Shown here piece after piece: positions 12,180-25,003 of a DNA stretch of 64,000 nt. The notes beneath the pieces are model-generated. The model was not told the DNA's origin. It saw nothing but the letters and a program-made list of their open reading frames with translations, and searched no databases. The position numbers and the translations under genes were made by a program. How positions within the stretch are numbered: position 1 is the first letter of the stretch; each line of letters opens with the position of its first letter. The stretch is from Sorex araneus (taxonomy: Eukaryota; Chordata; Mammalia; Eulipotyphla; Soricidae): assembly GCF_027595985.1 (NCBI RefSeq), contig NC_073311.1, positions 50,200,463-50,264,462 of the forward strand. The letters run 5' to 3'.

Positions 12180-13205
12180 GTGAAACCATCTACCCTAGTG
12201 AAATACATCCTTTTCCCATTATTGTTCCTGTTCCAGAGTTGGCAGGAAATTAAACACTGCCAACTCTGAACACAAGCTGCATAAACATCACCACCTGCAA
12301 ATGGATCACACAGGCTCACACAAGAGAGCAGGAGCTGCTAAAGGGCAGCTGAGTCTGGGTGAAATGACCCTGGAATGAATTTGGCACATCCTTGAGATGG
12401 TCAGAGTCTCACCTTGTACTCCATATGTGCTCCTGTGCTTGGGATAGTCTCACCCTGGACTTGCAGATGACATGTTTGAGAATTTCTGTTTCTGTGCTCT
12501 CCCTCCAGCTGCCTGCAGATGCCCTCTCCCCGTCTCTCATACAGTCTATAAAATGAAATTCTCACTCTTGTTCAAGCCCAGTGTGTCTAGCAGGAGCTCA
12601 GCTCATGCTGGTATAAACCTGAGTTTTCCCAACTCTCAGTGAGCCTCTCAGTCTTTACGGGCTTCCAGTGATAATTTCCACAGCACAAGCATCAAGCAAC
12701 ATTGGCCTGTCTAGGGAGATATAAAGGCCCCAGTTCCTACCCAGCACAGATTGCCCCTTACACTATACTCAGCAAATGTTTCACACTTGCTTTTATTCCA
12801 GCATTGGGTAAGTTATTTTATCTTTGAGAGACTGTCCAAACCTCCCACCCACTGAACTTGATTTCTCATGGAGATACTCCACTTACTCCTTCCCTCTGCA
12901 GTTTCTCTCCCTTGATTGTGCATCAAAGGAGACAAAGAACCATTGCAGGTTCAAAGTCACTTACTTCGGAATAGGGTGTGTGGCTTTCTTGAGGATTAAC
13001 TGACTTCTGTGTTGTTGAGCCATGCTCTACTTCAGTACGGTGAGACTCACTCATATTTGTGACCTTTGATCTCTGCTGCCTCTGCTTAGTCATTCCTTCC
13101 TGATTTCAATAGATCAATATGAAAGTTGATCAATCATTTCAAGGAACCAACAGATCAGTGAGTTATTTAGTCTGAGTACTTCTGTGTTATTACACATAGG
13201 CAGGA
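12180..13205 (+). repeat. unique-type sequence shared by both duplication arms
   Basis: Matches 52650-53745 over about 1 kb, including the LTR-like part and plain sequence such as ggtttcaaggaaccaacagat-type text. I see no gene in it. Confidence 0.7.
12320..12681 (+). repeat. LTR-like sequence in duplication arm A
   Basis: A TATA-like ctataaaatgaaattctcac at about 12546 is followed about 70 bases later by a decayed polyadenylation signal and a U5-like end. The arm B counterpart (about 52840-53215) keeps an intact AATAAA. Presence in both arms dates it before the duplication. The boundaries are approximate. Confidence 0.45.
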
Positions 13206-15060
13206 TTTTTTTTAATGAATCACCATGAGATACAGTTACAAAGCTTAAATGTCTTCATTTCATACAATGATTGAACACCATCCCTCCACCAGTGCACATT
13301 TTCCACCACCAATCTCCCCAGTATTCCTCTCCTCCCATCCCACCTTTCCCCCTGCCTACATGGCAGGCAATTTCCCTCTTTCTCTCTCTATTCTTGGGCA
13401 TTATGATTTGCAATACAGATAATGAGAAGTCATCATGTTTGATCCTTCATCTACTTTCAGCACACATATCCCATTCTGAGAAATCCCTCCAATCATCATT
13501 GACTTAGTGATCCCTTCTCTATCCCAGCTGCCTTCTCCCACAGCTCATAAGGCAGGCTTCCAAACATGGAGCAATCTTCACCGCCCTGGTCTCTACTGTC
13601 CTTGAGTGTTAGTCTCATATTATGATATGTTATATTCCATAAGTGAGTGCAATAATTTTATGTCTCTCTCTTTCTGACTCATTTCACTTAGCATGATACT
13701 CTCCATGACCATCCACTTATATGCAAATTTCATGACTTTGTCTTTCCTAACAGCTGCATAGTATTCCACTGTGTAGATGTATCAAAGTTTTTTTTAACCA
13801 GTTGTCAGTTCTTGGGCACTCAGGTTTTTCCAGATTCTGGCTATTATAAACAATGCTGCAAGGAACATACAGGTGCAGATGTCATTTCTACTGTGCTCTT
13901 TTTCACCCTCAAGATATATTTCTAGGAGTGGTATTGCAGGGTCATATGGAAACTCAATTCCTATTGTTTTAAGGAATGCCCATATTGTCTTCCAAAAGAG
14001 TCTGGACTAGTCAGCATTCCCACCAACAATGAAAGTCCTTTTCTCCCCTCATCTGCACCAGCACTGGTTGTTCTCATTCTTTTTGGTGTATGCCAGTATC
14101 TGTGGTGTGAGATATCTCATTGTTTTGATTTGCATCTCCCTGATGATTAGCATTGTAGGCATTTTTCATGTGCCTTTTGACCATTTGTATTTCTTTTTTG
14201 AGAAAGCTTCTGTTCGTTTCTTCTCCCCATATTTTGATGGGGTTGGAGGTTTTTGTCTTGTACAATTCTACCAATGTCTTGTATATCCTAGATACTAACC
14301 CCTTATCTGATGGGTATTGGGTAAATATTTTTTCCCATTCTGTGGACTCTATCTATATTTTGGTCACTGTTTCTTTTGAGATGCGGATGCTTCTTAGCTT
14401 AATGTAGTCCCACTTGTTTATATTTGTTTCCACTTGCTTGGTCAGTGGTGTTTTATCTTAAAATGCCTTTGGCTTCAATGTCATGGAGGGTTCTGCCTAC
14501 ATTTTCCTCCATGTACCTTATGGATTCAGGTCTGATATTGAATTCTTTAATACACATTGGCCTGACTTTTGTGCCTGGCATTAGATACTGGTCAGAGCTT
14601 ATTTATTTGCAGGTAGATGTCCAGTTTTCCCAGTACCAGTTATTGAAGAGGCTTTCCTTTTTCCACTTCACAGTTCTTACTCCTTTATCAATGATGAAGT
14701 AGCCATATATTTGAGAACCTGTGACAGAATATTCAACTCTGTTCCATTGCTCTGCGGGTCTATTCATAACAAAACAATGTTGTTCTTATTACTCCTGCTT
14801 AGTAGTAAAGTTTGAAGTTGGGGAACACCACCCATCTTCTTTTTCCCAAAGATTGTTTTAGTTATTCCTGTGAGTTTATTGTTCCATATGAATTTCAGGA
14901 GTGTTTTGTCTATTTCTTTGTAGAATGTCATGGGTATCTTTATAGGGACCACATTAAATCTGTATAATGCTTTGGGGTGTATTGCCATTTTGGTCATGTT
15001 AATCCTCCCTATCTATGAGCAGGGGATGTTTCCATTTCCTAGTCTCCTCTCTTATCTCTT
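13205..15060 (-). mobile_element. 5'-truncated L1
   Basis: The 3' end is at about 13205 (ttttttttaatgaatcacca), followed on the minus strand by 3' UTR and the C-terminal ORF2 third, truncated near 15060. Open pieces at 14274-14074 and 14997-14764 carry L1 ORF2 text. The arm B counterparts are 53745-54015 and 58128-59278. Confidence 0.75.
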
Positions 15061-16274
15061 AGACAAGTATTCCCATGCCAGACATCTGATGACCACTATA
15101 ACTATAAGGGTTGTGTTTTGAACCCTCATTTCATTATACATCATATAACAGGTTTATTATTAATATTACCATTTATTATTATTGCTGTGTTGACAATCTG
15201 GATCCAGGTGTGCATGATCTTGGCTGTTAATGCTCTCTGACACGTGATATTCCAAGTGCTCTGGAATAAGTCAAGTCCAATCTATAAGATTAACAGTCCA
15301 ATCTTTCTGGACAGACTCCTTAACAACTGGACTAAATGTAATGCTGAAACATTAAAAAAAAAAGAAAGCTATGTCAAATGACTCAACTAGGTTACAGAGT
15401 CCTTTAATGCAATTCAGCCAACAATTTCATTCTCTAACTATATCTTTATCACCAGTACAGAGAAATACTCTGCTGTCCTGAATATTCAAGACTTTATGGC
15501 TCTTAGTGAAAACCTAGGCCTCTGAAAACCTGTGATGTGGGCCTAGAAAATTTCCCTCATTGTCCTAGAGATCTCCTCAATGATCCATTGTTGTACTGAC
15601 CATCCCCAAACCATCTCCCTCCATGTGAATGTTAGGTGGGACCCCCTCTCTTAAGTTAAGGATCCGCCTCCAGGGCCTCTCTGCTTCCCCCACAGGCCTC
15701 TTTCAACAGTCATAACTCAAGCTTCCAGATACTTCCCCTGACATGTGAATTCTGCCAAACTGGCTCTACAGCCCAAGCCAGCAGGGCTAGTTGCAGAGAA
15801 AGAGACAAACACATTAGGAGATAAATAAGCAACCAAGGACTGCCCAGGTTTTAGGGTCACCTGGCAGCCATCAGTGGTCTCATAAGCAACCATTTGTTCA
15901 ATATGATATCACTCCCCCACCATGGTTCCCGACATGTGGGTCACTGTTTAAATTGCCAGAGAAATTAAGGACAGTTGGAAAGCATAGTAACACTCAATAT
16001 ACATATGAAGAGCAGAGGGTGGGTGGGGTATTTCACAGTCAATCAGCAGGAACCATTAACCATAAAGTCCTGAGAGTTTCCTATTCTATTTTCCACCCTC
16101 CTTGCTCTTTACATCTAAAAGACCCCAAACTGTTTTAATATACACATTCCCAGACTGCACATTTGCAGCTTTCATCTGTTCATTTTTTGTACGTTGATCT
16201 TCCCTGCTATTTTGTTCTATTTTTGTACTTTGCTCTTCCCTGTTATTCTATTCTTTCCTGGGTGCACATTTGCA
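15060..16274. other. unique sequence, no gene seen
   Basis: AT-rich; short open frames only. It has no counterpart in arm B, where X copy 2 occupies this place. Confidence 0.5.
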
Positions 16275-16460
16275 CCCACTATATTCATTTTTGTTTTGTT
16301 TTGGGGTCACACCTGGCAGTGCTCAGGGGTTATTCCTGACTCTGCATTCAGAAATTACTACTGATGATGCTTGGGAGCCATATGGGATATTGGGGATTGA
16401 ATGCAGGTAATCGGTGTGCAAGACAAATACCTTACTAGCTGTACTATTGCTCCAGCCCAT
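16275..16460 (-). mobile_element. tRNA-type SINE, diverged
   Basis: Full-length layout from gttttggggtcacacctggc to gctgtactattgctccagcc, with many substitutions. Confidence 0.8.
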
Positions 16461-16954
16461 GCAAATTACTATACTCCATGACATAAGCTGTTTTTCCCAG
16501 GGCATTATCACAACTTTGGGATTTTAGTTAAAGGGTTTCTTTCCTGTAGACACACTCAAAATGGTTTTCTAGTGACCCTTACAGCTCAAAACCCAGTTTC
16601 TTAACTTCCCCACAGTGAATCTGCTTAATGGGAACATAGGATCCATCTATCTGCATGTTCTCATTCCTGTATTTAACTGAGGCCAACCAAATAAAAATTG
16701 GACTCATTCTCAGTGGACTCTTCCTGATGTGTCAGAATTCAGAGACCTTTGATGGGTTTTGAGCACACTTGTCATGATAGCTGCACTGTCCTCATCACAT
16801 TCTGTTCTTTAGATGAGAAAAAAATCACATAGAACATGTCATTACTATGTAAATGAGCACAGGGGTGCCATCCTGTTTCTCACAATGTATTCATTAAATC
16901 CTCCTTGGCTCCTGCCTTACCTCCTAATCTTAAAAGATGTTCTCTCCAACATTG

Positions 16955-17125
16955 TATAGTGGGAGGGGTTGGGAGAGGCATACCTGGTGATGCACAAGGG
17001 TCAATCCTACCTCAGCTCTCAGGAATCATGCCAGATGATCCTGGGGAGACTATATGGTATGCCAGGGATTGAACTTGTGACAAGCAAGGTAAATTCCCCA
17101 CCTACAGCACTATCTCTCCAGTCTT
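16955..17125 (-). mobile_element. tRNA-type SINE, diverged
   Basis: From tacctggtgatgcacaaggg to gcactatctctccagtc. Older than the copy at 2352. Confidence 0.7.
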
Positions 17126-17769
17126 CCAATGTTGTATTTGATGTTAAACCAGGTTCAGTCACAGATGGAGGGAAAAGAGGGAAGAATAGACTCTCTGAGA
17201 ATGACTTGTGTAGAGCAGAGTGGTTTCTAGAGGATTTTCAAATTGAGTCCTTTTGAAAGTGTTTAAAAGACCATTCTAAACCTCCATTTTGGTAAATTCC
17301 ACACTAGACTTAGAAATAATAAAAAAAGAAGAAATAAGATAACAATTAACAGTCACATTTTGTGGATAGGAGGTACTTTGCCCTTCAGCAGTTTGCTTCT
17401 TTGGGTCTTGTACCCAGTGGATGAACCCTGTACCCCTTCAAATGGAGACGTGAATGTTGCTGACAACCTGGAGAAGCACAATAGGAGCTTGATGTGAAAG
17501 GAACTGGTCCTTATCATGATCTATTGATGATGCAATTCTCCGTAGACTGGCAGGCATCAAACCTTTGTGCACCACTTCAGAGTCCAGAGATCCCTCCTGA
17601 AGGAAAATTGAAGGGCTTGCTGCCCGAGGAAGAGACTTGGAGTTCTGTAATTGTAGAATAGCCGGGGAATGGGTGATCTCACTTCTATGTGAATCATAGA
17701 ATAACTGAATGAGGGAATGCAATGCAATCTATTGAAGGGGGATGCCTAGAACACTCTTAGGGACCCAGA

Positions 17770-18420
17770 TTCTAGCGAGGAGAAGAACAGAGAAGGAAAG
17801 AAAGTTTGGGGGAAATAAGAGAAGACAGACAGGAAACAATGGTGGAGAGGGGTCAAGAGGACCTACATTGCTGGTATAGAAAGAAAGAAATAGCTAAATA
17901 TCCAAGTAACAAAGTCGACATACATGAAACCCAAACTTCAACAACTAAACTTGTTGTTGAATGTGCTTGCAGAGGAGGCCAAGTGGGGTGGTAGGGTGGG
18001 AAGGAATCTGGAAACATTGATGGAGGAAAGTTGACACTGGTGGTGGGATTGTTGACACTGGTGGCTGGAAAGTTGACACTGGTGGCTGGAATAAGTGTCT
18101 AAAATTCAACTGTGAATAGTTTTGTAATACATTGTTATTTATTTATTTGACTTTATTTAAACACCACAGTTTTCAAGGCTGTTCATAAAACAACTTTTTC
18201 CAGCATTCAATGTTTCAACATCAATCCCACTACCAACGGGACCTTCCTTCCACCATTCCCAGTTTTCCATCCAAACCCTCAGCAGGCACAAAATGGTTTG
18301 TTTTTATATATCTTGTCACAACAAAATGGCCAAGTGAAATGATAAAAAATATCTCAGTTAAGGAAAATTTATGAAATCTCACGATGGAGTCACTAGTCAT
18401 TAACATATGACACTCCATGT
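17770..18420. repeat. two L1-like 3' ends joined tail to tail, arm A
   Basis: 17785-18130 reads as a + strand 3' end (gccaagtggggtggtagggt, aaattcaactgtgaatagtt). 18140-18420 reads as a minus-strand 3' end (tttatttaaacaccacag). A short triplication of gttgacactggtgg lies at 18025-18090. The whole unit recurs at 59650-60290. Confidence 0.6.
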
Positions 18421-18544
18421 TGAACCTAGGAAAAGGTCAGTATCAATTGAAAAATTGAAAATGAAAAAATCTCATGGTTCCATCTTCAGTGGAAACACAT
18501 TAGTGCTTACTATTAAGAAATAATGAGAAATAGCAGGACGCTTG

Positions 18545-19205
18545 GGCAGTCTCGGGCCCGGGCCAATATCGGCTCGCGCTCCGCCGAGATTCGACCCGGG
18601 TGGCCATGCTTTTGCACGGCCGCTTTGCTGTTGAATGACCAAGATCCAGAGGCCAGCTACATTACTTCTGGTCCCAACAAGTGCTTGCAGCCATGTCTCT
18701 AGACTGTGAACTAAGTCTTTGCTCCATGCTGCCCCAGGAAGGGAAATGATGCAATTTCCAACATAAATCTCCCTGGACTTAATTACTAAAATACAGAAAT
18801 CCTAAACTGCTCAGCCGCAGTAGCAGCTGCGCAACTTTATATCTCTTCATTCTCATCAATGGAAAACTAATTATCAAATGCTTCCTTGTCAGTAGGGCCG
18901 TATTTCTGGGGGGTAAACTCCAACAAGAATAGTGAGTTCTGTGTTGAAACTCCAACAACAATAGTGAGTTTTGTGTTGAAATATGAAATGTAATCAAGGT
19001 AAAGAGAAAATGAAGTGAAATTTATCAGTTATGCAGGCGGGGGTGGGGGGTGGGGGGTGGGAGGGATACTGGGGTTTTTTTGGTGGTGGAATATGGGCAC
19101 TGGAGAAAGGACGGGTGTTTGAGCATTGTATAACTGAGACATAAGCCTGAGAACTTTGTAACTTTCCACATGGTGATTCAATAAAATAAATTAAAAAAAT
19201 AAAAT
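18545..19205 (+). mobile_element. composite L1-tailed element, copy 1
   Basis: The 5' end is a CpG-rich block near 18545 (gggcccgggccaatatcgg), different from copies 2-4. Next come ctctagactgtgaactaag and a ccgcagtagcagctgcgcaac block, shared with copy 2. The 3' tail has aactccaacaacaatagtgag (internally duplicated at 18917-18976), a G-rich run at 19035, tggtggtggaatatgggcac and ttcaataaaataaatt. The 5' boundary is approximate because I could not place a target duplication. Confidence 0.6.
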
Positions 19206-20883
19206 TATAAACTCATTTTTATGAGCCAATGCCCAAATGTGAAATGGATCACTGCAATTTATAGACTCCCATTTGTACTAAATATAAGACCTACAACTTT
19301 ACTTAGGCTATAGTAGAAGTAATCAATGATAATTTTCTAACTGAAATCAATCTTTAGTTAATTAAATTTAGACTAAAGTTAATCCCAGAGCTCTGGAAAA
19401 AGTAGTACTTAGGAAGACTGGGAAGTGGCGTGTATGTATATCCACTATACCATATCTATATGCATTTACTGTGGACAATATTGTTGGCAACAAACAAATT
19501 ACTATTTGTGAATTTGCAATCTGGGAAATTTCCCAGGTAAAATCTGAGGTCAATCCTCATGAATAAGACAAATAGACCCAAAAGACACCTCACTCCAGAT
19601 TGGTAGTTGTCAGGTTTAATACATAGGAGACTTGTCTGCGTTAGCCACAGATAAGATTTCTGCACTGCTTAAGTAGTCTCAAAGTTTATATATAGACTTT
19701 CACAAGTTGAGTGATGTGATGTCAATAATTTATCACTCTCTAAAGACTGAGTCTTGAAATGGCTTTGACTGTGGAAACTGAACAGAACACACATTCCAGG
19801 AAAGGGAGAGAGTGAGAAGACTCTCACAGCTCAAGGAAGGTCAACCAACAATCATGTTTCCTTGATGACTCTCTCCAAAGGTATTCTTAAAGGAAGAATA
19901 AATCAAACAACAAAGGGAAGAAGGAAGAAGCCTATTTGTCCATTTAACATGAGAACTTGCTGTTTGATAAAACTTGAGTGGAGCTAGAACAGATAAAAAA
20001 AATAGCCAGAGGTAGAAGACAAACACCAGGTGGTCTTATGCAACAGGTAAAGAAACAAATGAGAGTGATAGACAGTACATAAAGAAAACAAGCCTTTGAA
20101 CTTTTAATTTAGAATGAGATAGGACCCAGGGAGAAAAGGAAGAGGAGAACTAAAAATGGCATTAGGCCATGTAGAAGGTCCAGGGAATTCTGGAGGTGCC
20201 AGAGCAGAGATAATTCTGCACACCACGAGTGTAACTTAAATACCATGGCGCCTCGAATAAAAATAAAACATAAATTATTGTCTTCCAAAATGCCATCTGC
20301 TTTGCATTATCACTATATGTTAAAGCATTTTTTTCCAGAGGTTAAAAGAATCCCCCTACACCCCCTAAACCCCAGTCCCCAAACCCACTGGTCTGAGACC
20401 AATTTCTGTGGTTCCTGTGTTGGTGATATATACTAAAGCTGAAGGCTATGCCCACTATGCAAATGCCATTGTAAACAAATCTTCATCTCTGAAATCCCAT
20501 TGTCCAACGAAAACACAAGAAATTCTCGTAGAAATAGGCTGAACCCTATAGAGGTCCTGTCTACCTTATGAGACCAGGGCAACCCCTAAGCCAGAAATCC
20601 CTCAGCCAGGGACACCCACACCCCCAGTATCCTTCTGGAAATAGATCAAATCTGGCCTAATTTTCTAGCCACACCTCCCCATCGCCACCCCCACCCCAAG
20701 CCTCCTCTCAGTTTCCTCTTATGGGAGGTAGAGCATTTCTGAGAGCAACTGGAAAGGGAAATATCTGCCGTCCTTGTTAGAAGGATTCAGTTTTATGTTT
20801 TGAGATGTGAAGTCTCATAAGGGAAGCAGGAGATCAAGTCTGATCAGTGAGTTGATATGTCTGGCTAGAGGCCGGATGGACTT
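19206..20883. other. unique sequence, no gene seen
   Basis: No recognisable exon or repeat. Short frames lack splice support or conserved motifs. Confidence 0.5.
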
Positions 20884-20998
20884 CTCACCCACAGGAGTGT
20901 CCTGTTTCCCTTAATCTGACAGTATGTGAACAAACTCTCACCCACAGGAGTGTCCTGTTTCCTTTAATCTGACAATATGTACACAGACTCTGGACCTG
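20884..20998. repeat. 58-base tandem duplication
   Basis: ctcacccacaggagtgtcct and the following ctgacagtatgt segment occur twice head to tail, differing at a few positions. Confidence 0.85.
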
Positions 20999-21445
20999 GA
21001 CTTTGCCCTGACCATGGGTCTCAGCTTTTGTTCCTGGCGAGTACATGGTTGGAAGCACCTCAGAGAGGGAAAGTTCAAGACTCAAGGTACTTGCCTCGCA
21101 CATGCCACTCACAGCTCCCCTTAGTGATGCCCAAGAAGGAACTGAGAGCAGCACCAGAGTCAAGAGCACTGTGAATGTGACTTCCTTCCCCCAACCCTCA
21201 TTCCCCTCCCCACACACTCATACACACACAAACCCCAAAACAGGAAAAGGGCATCCCAGAGAACAGGGCTGCTCTGCCCTTTTAAAGCACCATTCCCCCA
21301 CCCCACCCCCACTCAAACCCTTGGCCTTCCCTGGAATGGGAAACTATGAACTCCGCAAACCTCTAAACACCATTTCCCCAAACTGACAGGGTACAATTAA
21401 GGCAGGTATTCTATTTTTCTTTAGTTACGGAAAACAGATTTCAAG

Positions 21446-21572
21446 GGGCCAGAGAGATATTGCATCTTTCTGCAATATCTTGTATCAAGCTGGCACAGCT
21501 TGATATCACACATGGTCCCAAGTCCCACCAGGAATTATCCCTGAGCATAACCACATGTTCACAGAAACAAAA
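21446..21572 (+). mobile_element. tRNA-type SINE, partial
   Basis: Head ggggccagagagatattgc, body and A-rich tail; internally deleted. Confidence 0.55.
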
Positions 21573-21597
21573 TCAAACATTCTTTGTGACATCTGAA

Positions 21598-21853
21598 CCA
21601 TTTGGTGGTCTGAGTGATAGTATAGCAAGTAAGACACTTTCCTTTAATGTGCCAGCAAGGGGTGTGATCCTGGCAATAAATATGGTTCCTATGTCCACCA
21701 GGAGTGAACCTTGAGCATAGAGCCTGGAATAAGCCCTGACCATAGGTGGTTATGGAAGGAAGGAAGGAAGGAAGGAAGGAAGGAAGGAAGGAAGGAAGGA
21801 AGGAAGGAAGGAAGGAAGGAAGGAAGGAAGGAAGGAAGGAAGGAAGGAAGGAA
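21598..21853 (+). mobile_element. tRNA-type SINE ending in a (GGAA)n tail
   Basis: Head tctgagtgatagtatagcaa, body ccaccaggagtgaacc and end gcctggaataagccctgacc. It runs into about 25 GGAA units (21753-21853), so the microsatellite probably grew from the SINE tail. Confidence 0.65.
21753..21853. repeat. (GGAA)n microsatellite
   Basis: About 25 uninterrupted GGAA units directly after a SINE. Confidence 0.95.
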
Positions 21854-22735
21854 TGCTCTGAAAAGAAGATCTGTGAGTGGCCTCAGGAGAGAGGAGATTA
21901 AGTTGGCTGGAGAAGAGTGACCTAGAGCTGAGAGTGACTTGGAGGTTGGATCACTCTCTCACTAGCCCCAGAATCTGCAGTGCTCGATATGACCCACCCA
22001 GTCTGATATGGCAGCTCGCTGCTGCCTGGGTACTGGCTGCCCTGCTCATGGCTCAAGGAGTCGATAGGGCCAGTGCAGGATGAGCTGAGTCAAGGCCCAG
22101 GATAACCTGCCTTTTCCCTGCCTCCCATGGAAACAAATGCTTACCCAGGTTCAGTGAAAAGTGTCATTGGAGATTGCAGACAGAGGAGATAGGAGAATAA
22201 AGGGCATCTTGAGGGTCTGGAAAATAGAGTGGGGCCTGTTTACTAGCTGTACATTCCTAGGATTGGTCATTCATAGGTGGGGCCATGTGTAGGTGGGACC
22301 ACTCCAAGGTAGGGTTTTTATGCTGTCCTTAGGATACAGGCACCTGTTAATCCTCTGGGACAGGGAAGGAACAGCAGAGAGCCAGCCCTTCGAGGTTGCT
22401 AGAAGAAAAGCAGGCTCCCTTAACTGTGATATTCCACTCTCCGAGAGAAAGTGGAGATCGCAGTTAAGAGAAGCCAGCTAGACCTTTCATCTGCCTTAAG
22501 AACTGCCAAGTGGAGGTTTTGACCTTCTAAATGGTAGGTGGGTGCCTGTTTTTTTTTCTGATAGGGCTATAGGACTAGGAGTCTAAAAACAAAGGAACAG
22601 ATAAAAAGAGACCTTGAGTCTGGCAACACCTACTGCTCTTGTGCTGTGTGTATTACCCCAGGGATCCTAAATGATGCAGGAGTGGTGATGGTGGGTCTTT
22701 GTGCTGGTCCATGGTTCCCAAGTTTCTTCAGTATT

Positions 22736-22917
22736 TTCTTTTTCTTTTTTCTTTTTGGGTTACACCCAGCCATGCTCAGGAGTTACTCCTGGTTTTTCAC
22801 TCAGGAATTACTCCTGGTGGTGCTTGGGGAACCATATTGGACTCCAAGGATTGAACCCAGGTTGGCCGTGTGCAAGGCAAACACTCTAACCACTGTAATA
22901 TCACACCGGCTCTCCTC
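22736..22917 (-). mobile_element. tRNA-type SINE
   Basis: From tttttgggttacacccagcc to taatatcacaccggctct. Flanks ttcagtattt / ctcagtaattt look like a target duplication. Confidence 0.8.
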
Positions 22918-23316
22918 AGTAATTTCAAGAATGAAAATATTGAGTAATGAAATGCTCAGACTCAGAATTAGAAACTAGAAAAGCTTATTGGCAAGTAGAA
23001 GAGAGAGGAAAAGTAACTCCCCATGGCCGGAGGTGCAGGGGAAATCTTAGTATAGGGCTAAGTTAACTGTGGCTCTTTTTGTTGGAGGTTGTCTGTGTTA
23101 CAGAGAATACAGTGAAGTTAAATGTAAGCATTTGTTGTGAAGGCCCCTTTAATAAAAACTGGGTTCTGCATTTCTTATCAATGGACAAGAATGCTAGAGA
23201 GAATGCAAAGATCCAGCAGATCTTTGCCTGGCCTTTGCCTTGGGTTTTGCCCATCATCTTAGTCTCCAGGTGAGCCTAAGCTCTGGGGAATAATTTTTTT
23301 GTTTTACAATTGTTAA

Positions 23317-23560
23317 CTCCCTGAGTATCTCTCCTGCACGGGCAGAGCCTGGCAAGCTATCCATGGCATATTCGATATGTCAAAAACAGTAATGATAGGT
23401 CTCATTCCCCTCACCCTGAGAGAGCCTCCAATCATTGAGAAAGGTGAGTAAGGAGAGGCTGCTATAATCTCAGGGCTAAGAGGAATAGATGTTACTGGTG
23501 CCTGCTCTAGTAAATCTACGAACAACGGGATGACATGGGTACAGTGTACTCTCTGTTTAT
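23317..23560 (+). mobile_element. long-type SINE without tRNA head
   Basis: Body from gcctggcaagctatccatgg to caacgggatgacatgggtac. It contains the extra internal segment (aggagaggctgctataatct) also present at 60306. Confidence 0.7.
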
Positions 23561-24025
23561 CAGAAAAAGTTCAGGAATTTGCAGGAAGTCAAAAATGTAG
23601 GATGGAACAGTCAAAAATGGGTCTGCTCACAACAACTGACAAGGCTAAACTGAGGCTTCCTGTCTCATTAGAAGGGGATGACTTCCTTTGGGTAGTCTTC
23701 ATTCTTTAAGGTTGTGTTACAGTTTCTCCTGAAGCCCGTAAAGTCTCTGTCACGTTCAACTCCAAATACTTAATGACATGGAAAATTGGAGGAGGCCTGT
23801 ACTGGGCATTTTCCAGGAGGCTGATCTCAGGAGTGTCTGCTTTGTCTCTGAGCTGGGATTTTTCAACTTCTAGAATTCCCTTGGCTCCTCCCTTTTCAGC
23901 TGTGTACAAAACTGGAGGACAGTGAATAGGGCCCTTGTGTGTTCCCCACCTGCTCACAAAGGATCACTGCCCCCTGCAGGATGCCCAAGATATTGAAAAG
24001 GATTTTGTAAACACAATTTTAAACG

Positions 24026-24026
24026 T

Positions 24027-24058
<32 letters not shown>
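24026..24058. repeat. (TG)n microsatellite
   Basis: About 16 TG units in otherwise unique sequence. Confidence 0.9.
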
Positions 24059-24344
24059 TGATTCAGACAGGAAAGTAAATATTGTCTCTTTTCAGTTCTG
24101 ACCAGAGACGGTAAACTGTGAAGTTGGCTTTTTTTTAAGGTAAAAGCAACTCACATTTTAAAACCATAAAATGTTCATCAGCTTTATTTTGTTTCCAACC
24201 TGCCTGCTTAATTTGGTACTATCATCCCTCTCTCTTCTGGGTCTGATGTATTTAGGAAAGGCTTGGAAAATATTAATGTTCTAACTTTATTCTAATTTAC
24301 AGGAAGTGTATAAAAACAGAATTCCAGTTTAAATGAAAATAAAT

Positions 24345-24520
24345 GGTTTCAGGTCCAGAGTGATAGTATGTTGGGTTGGAAATTTACCTTGCAGGTGACT
24401 GATCTGGGTTCAATCCTTGGCATCCCATATGGTGCCCTGAGTACCTCCAGGACTAATTCCTGAGTGAAGAGCCAGGAATAACCGCTGAGTATTGCCAGTG
24501 TGACCCAAAAACCAAAAGAG
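24345..24520 (+). mobile_element. tRNA-type SINE
   Basis: Head ggtccagagtgatagtatgt, B-box-like gggttcaatccttggc and end gtgacccaaaaacc. It runs into a GA-rich tract. Confidence 0.75.
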
Positions 24521-24599
24521 AAAGAGAGAGAAAGAGAGAGACAGAGAGAGGGGGATAGAGAGAGAGCAGAGAGAGGGAGGGGAAGAGAGAGGGAGTGAG
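24515..24599. repeat. GA-rich tract, left of LTR copy 2
   Basis: Imperfect GA repeats after a SINE. They continue on the other side of the LTR. Confidence 0.9.
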
Positions 24600-25003
24600 T
24601 GTTAGGGGTGGCAGATCTCTGCCCGGGGGAGGCTCGGAGAAACAAAAGAACAAAACCAAGACAATTCCTTCTGCAAAAGCATGGGGTTTATTCAAGCCAA
24701 TATAGCTATATTGGGACCTTCAACTGTGCCTGAATAGCGTGGCATAGCCGAAGGCCCCCGAACTCAAAAAGCAGAGAGCTGTTTTTATACCCCTTTGGGG
24801 GAGAAAAGAAAATCTCACATATCAAAGGGAATCAACATTTGTTGACAGTTAACTGTTTCCCTGCAAATGTTTGCTTACAGTTCTTAGGGCAGTTTGTCGA
24901 CCCATTTGGTGAGTTTCCTGCCCAGGTAGGTCTAGAAAACATCTTTCAAAGCAGCTAAACAGTTACAAACGCAAATTTAACCCTTAACCTGCCCTCCTCT
25001 TCA
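24600..25003 (-). repeat. solo retroviral LTR, copy 2
   Basis: Reverse complement of the 508-997 LTR, with the same TG...CA ends and the same AATAAA (ggcttgaataaaccccatgc). It also has a TATA-like gtataaaaacag upstream. TGAG flanks both sides (24596-24599, 25004-25007), consistent with a four-base target duplication. It is inserted in a GA-rich tract. Confidence 0.75.

Larger units (their letters stand above)
21860..24340. other. mostly unique sequence between repeats
   Basis: Apart from the SINEs at 22736 and 23317 and the (TG)n at 24026, I see no gene. GC content is a little higher at 21900-22100. Confidence 0.5.
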
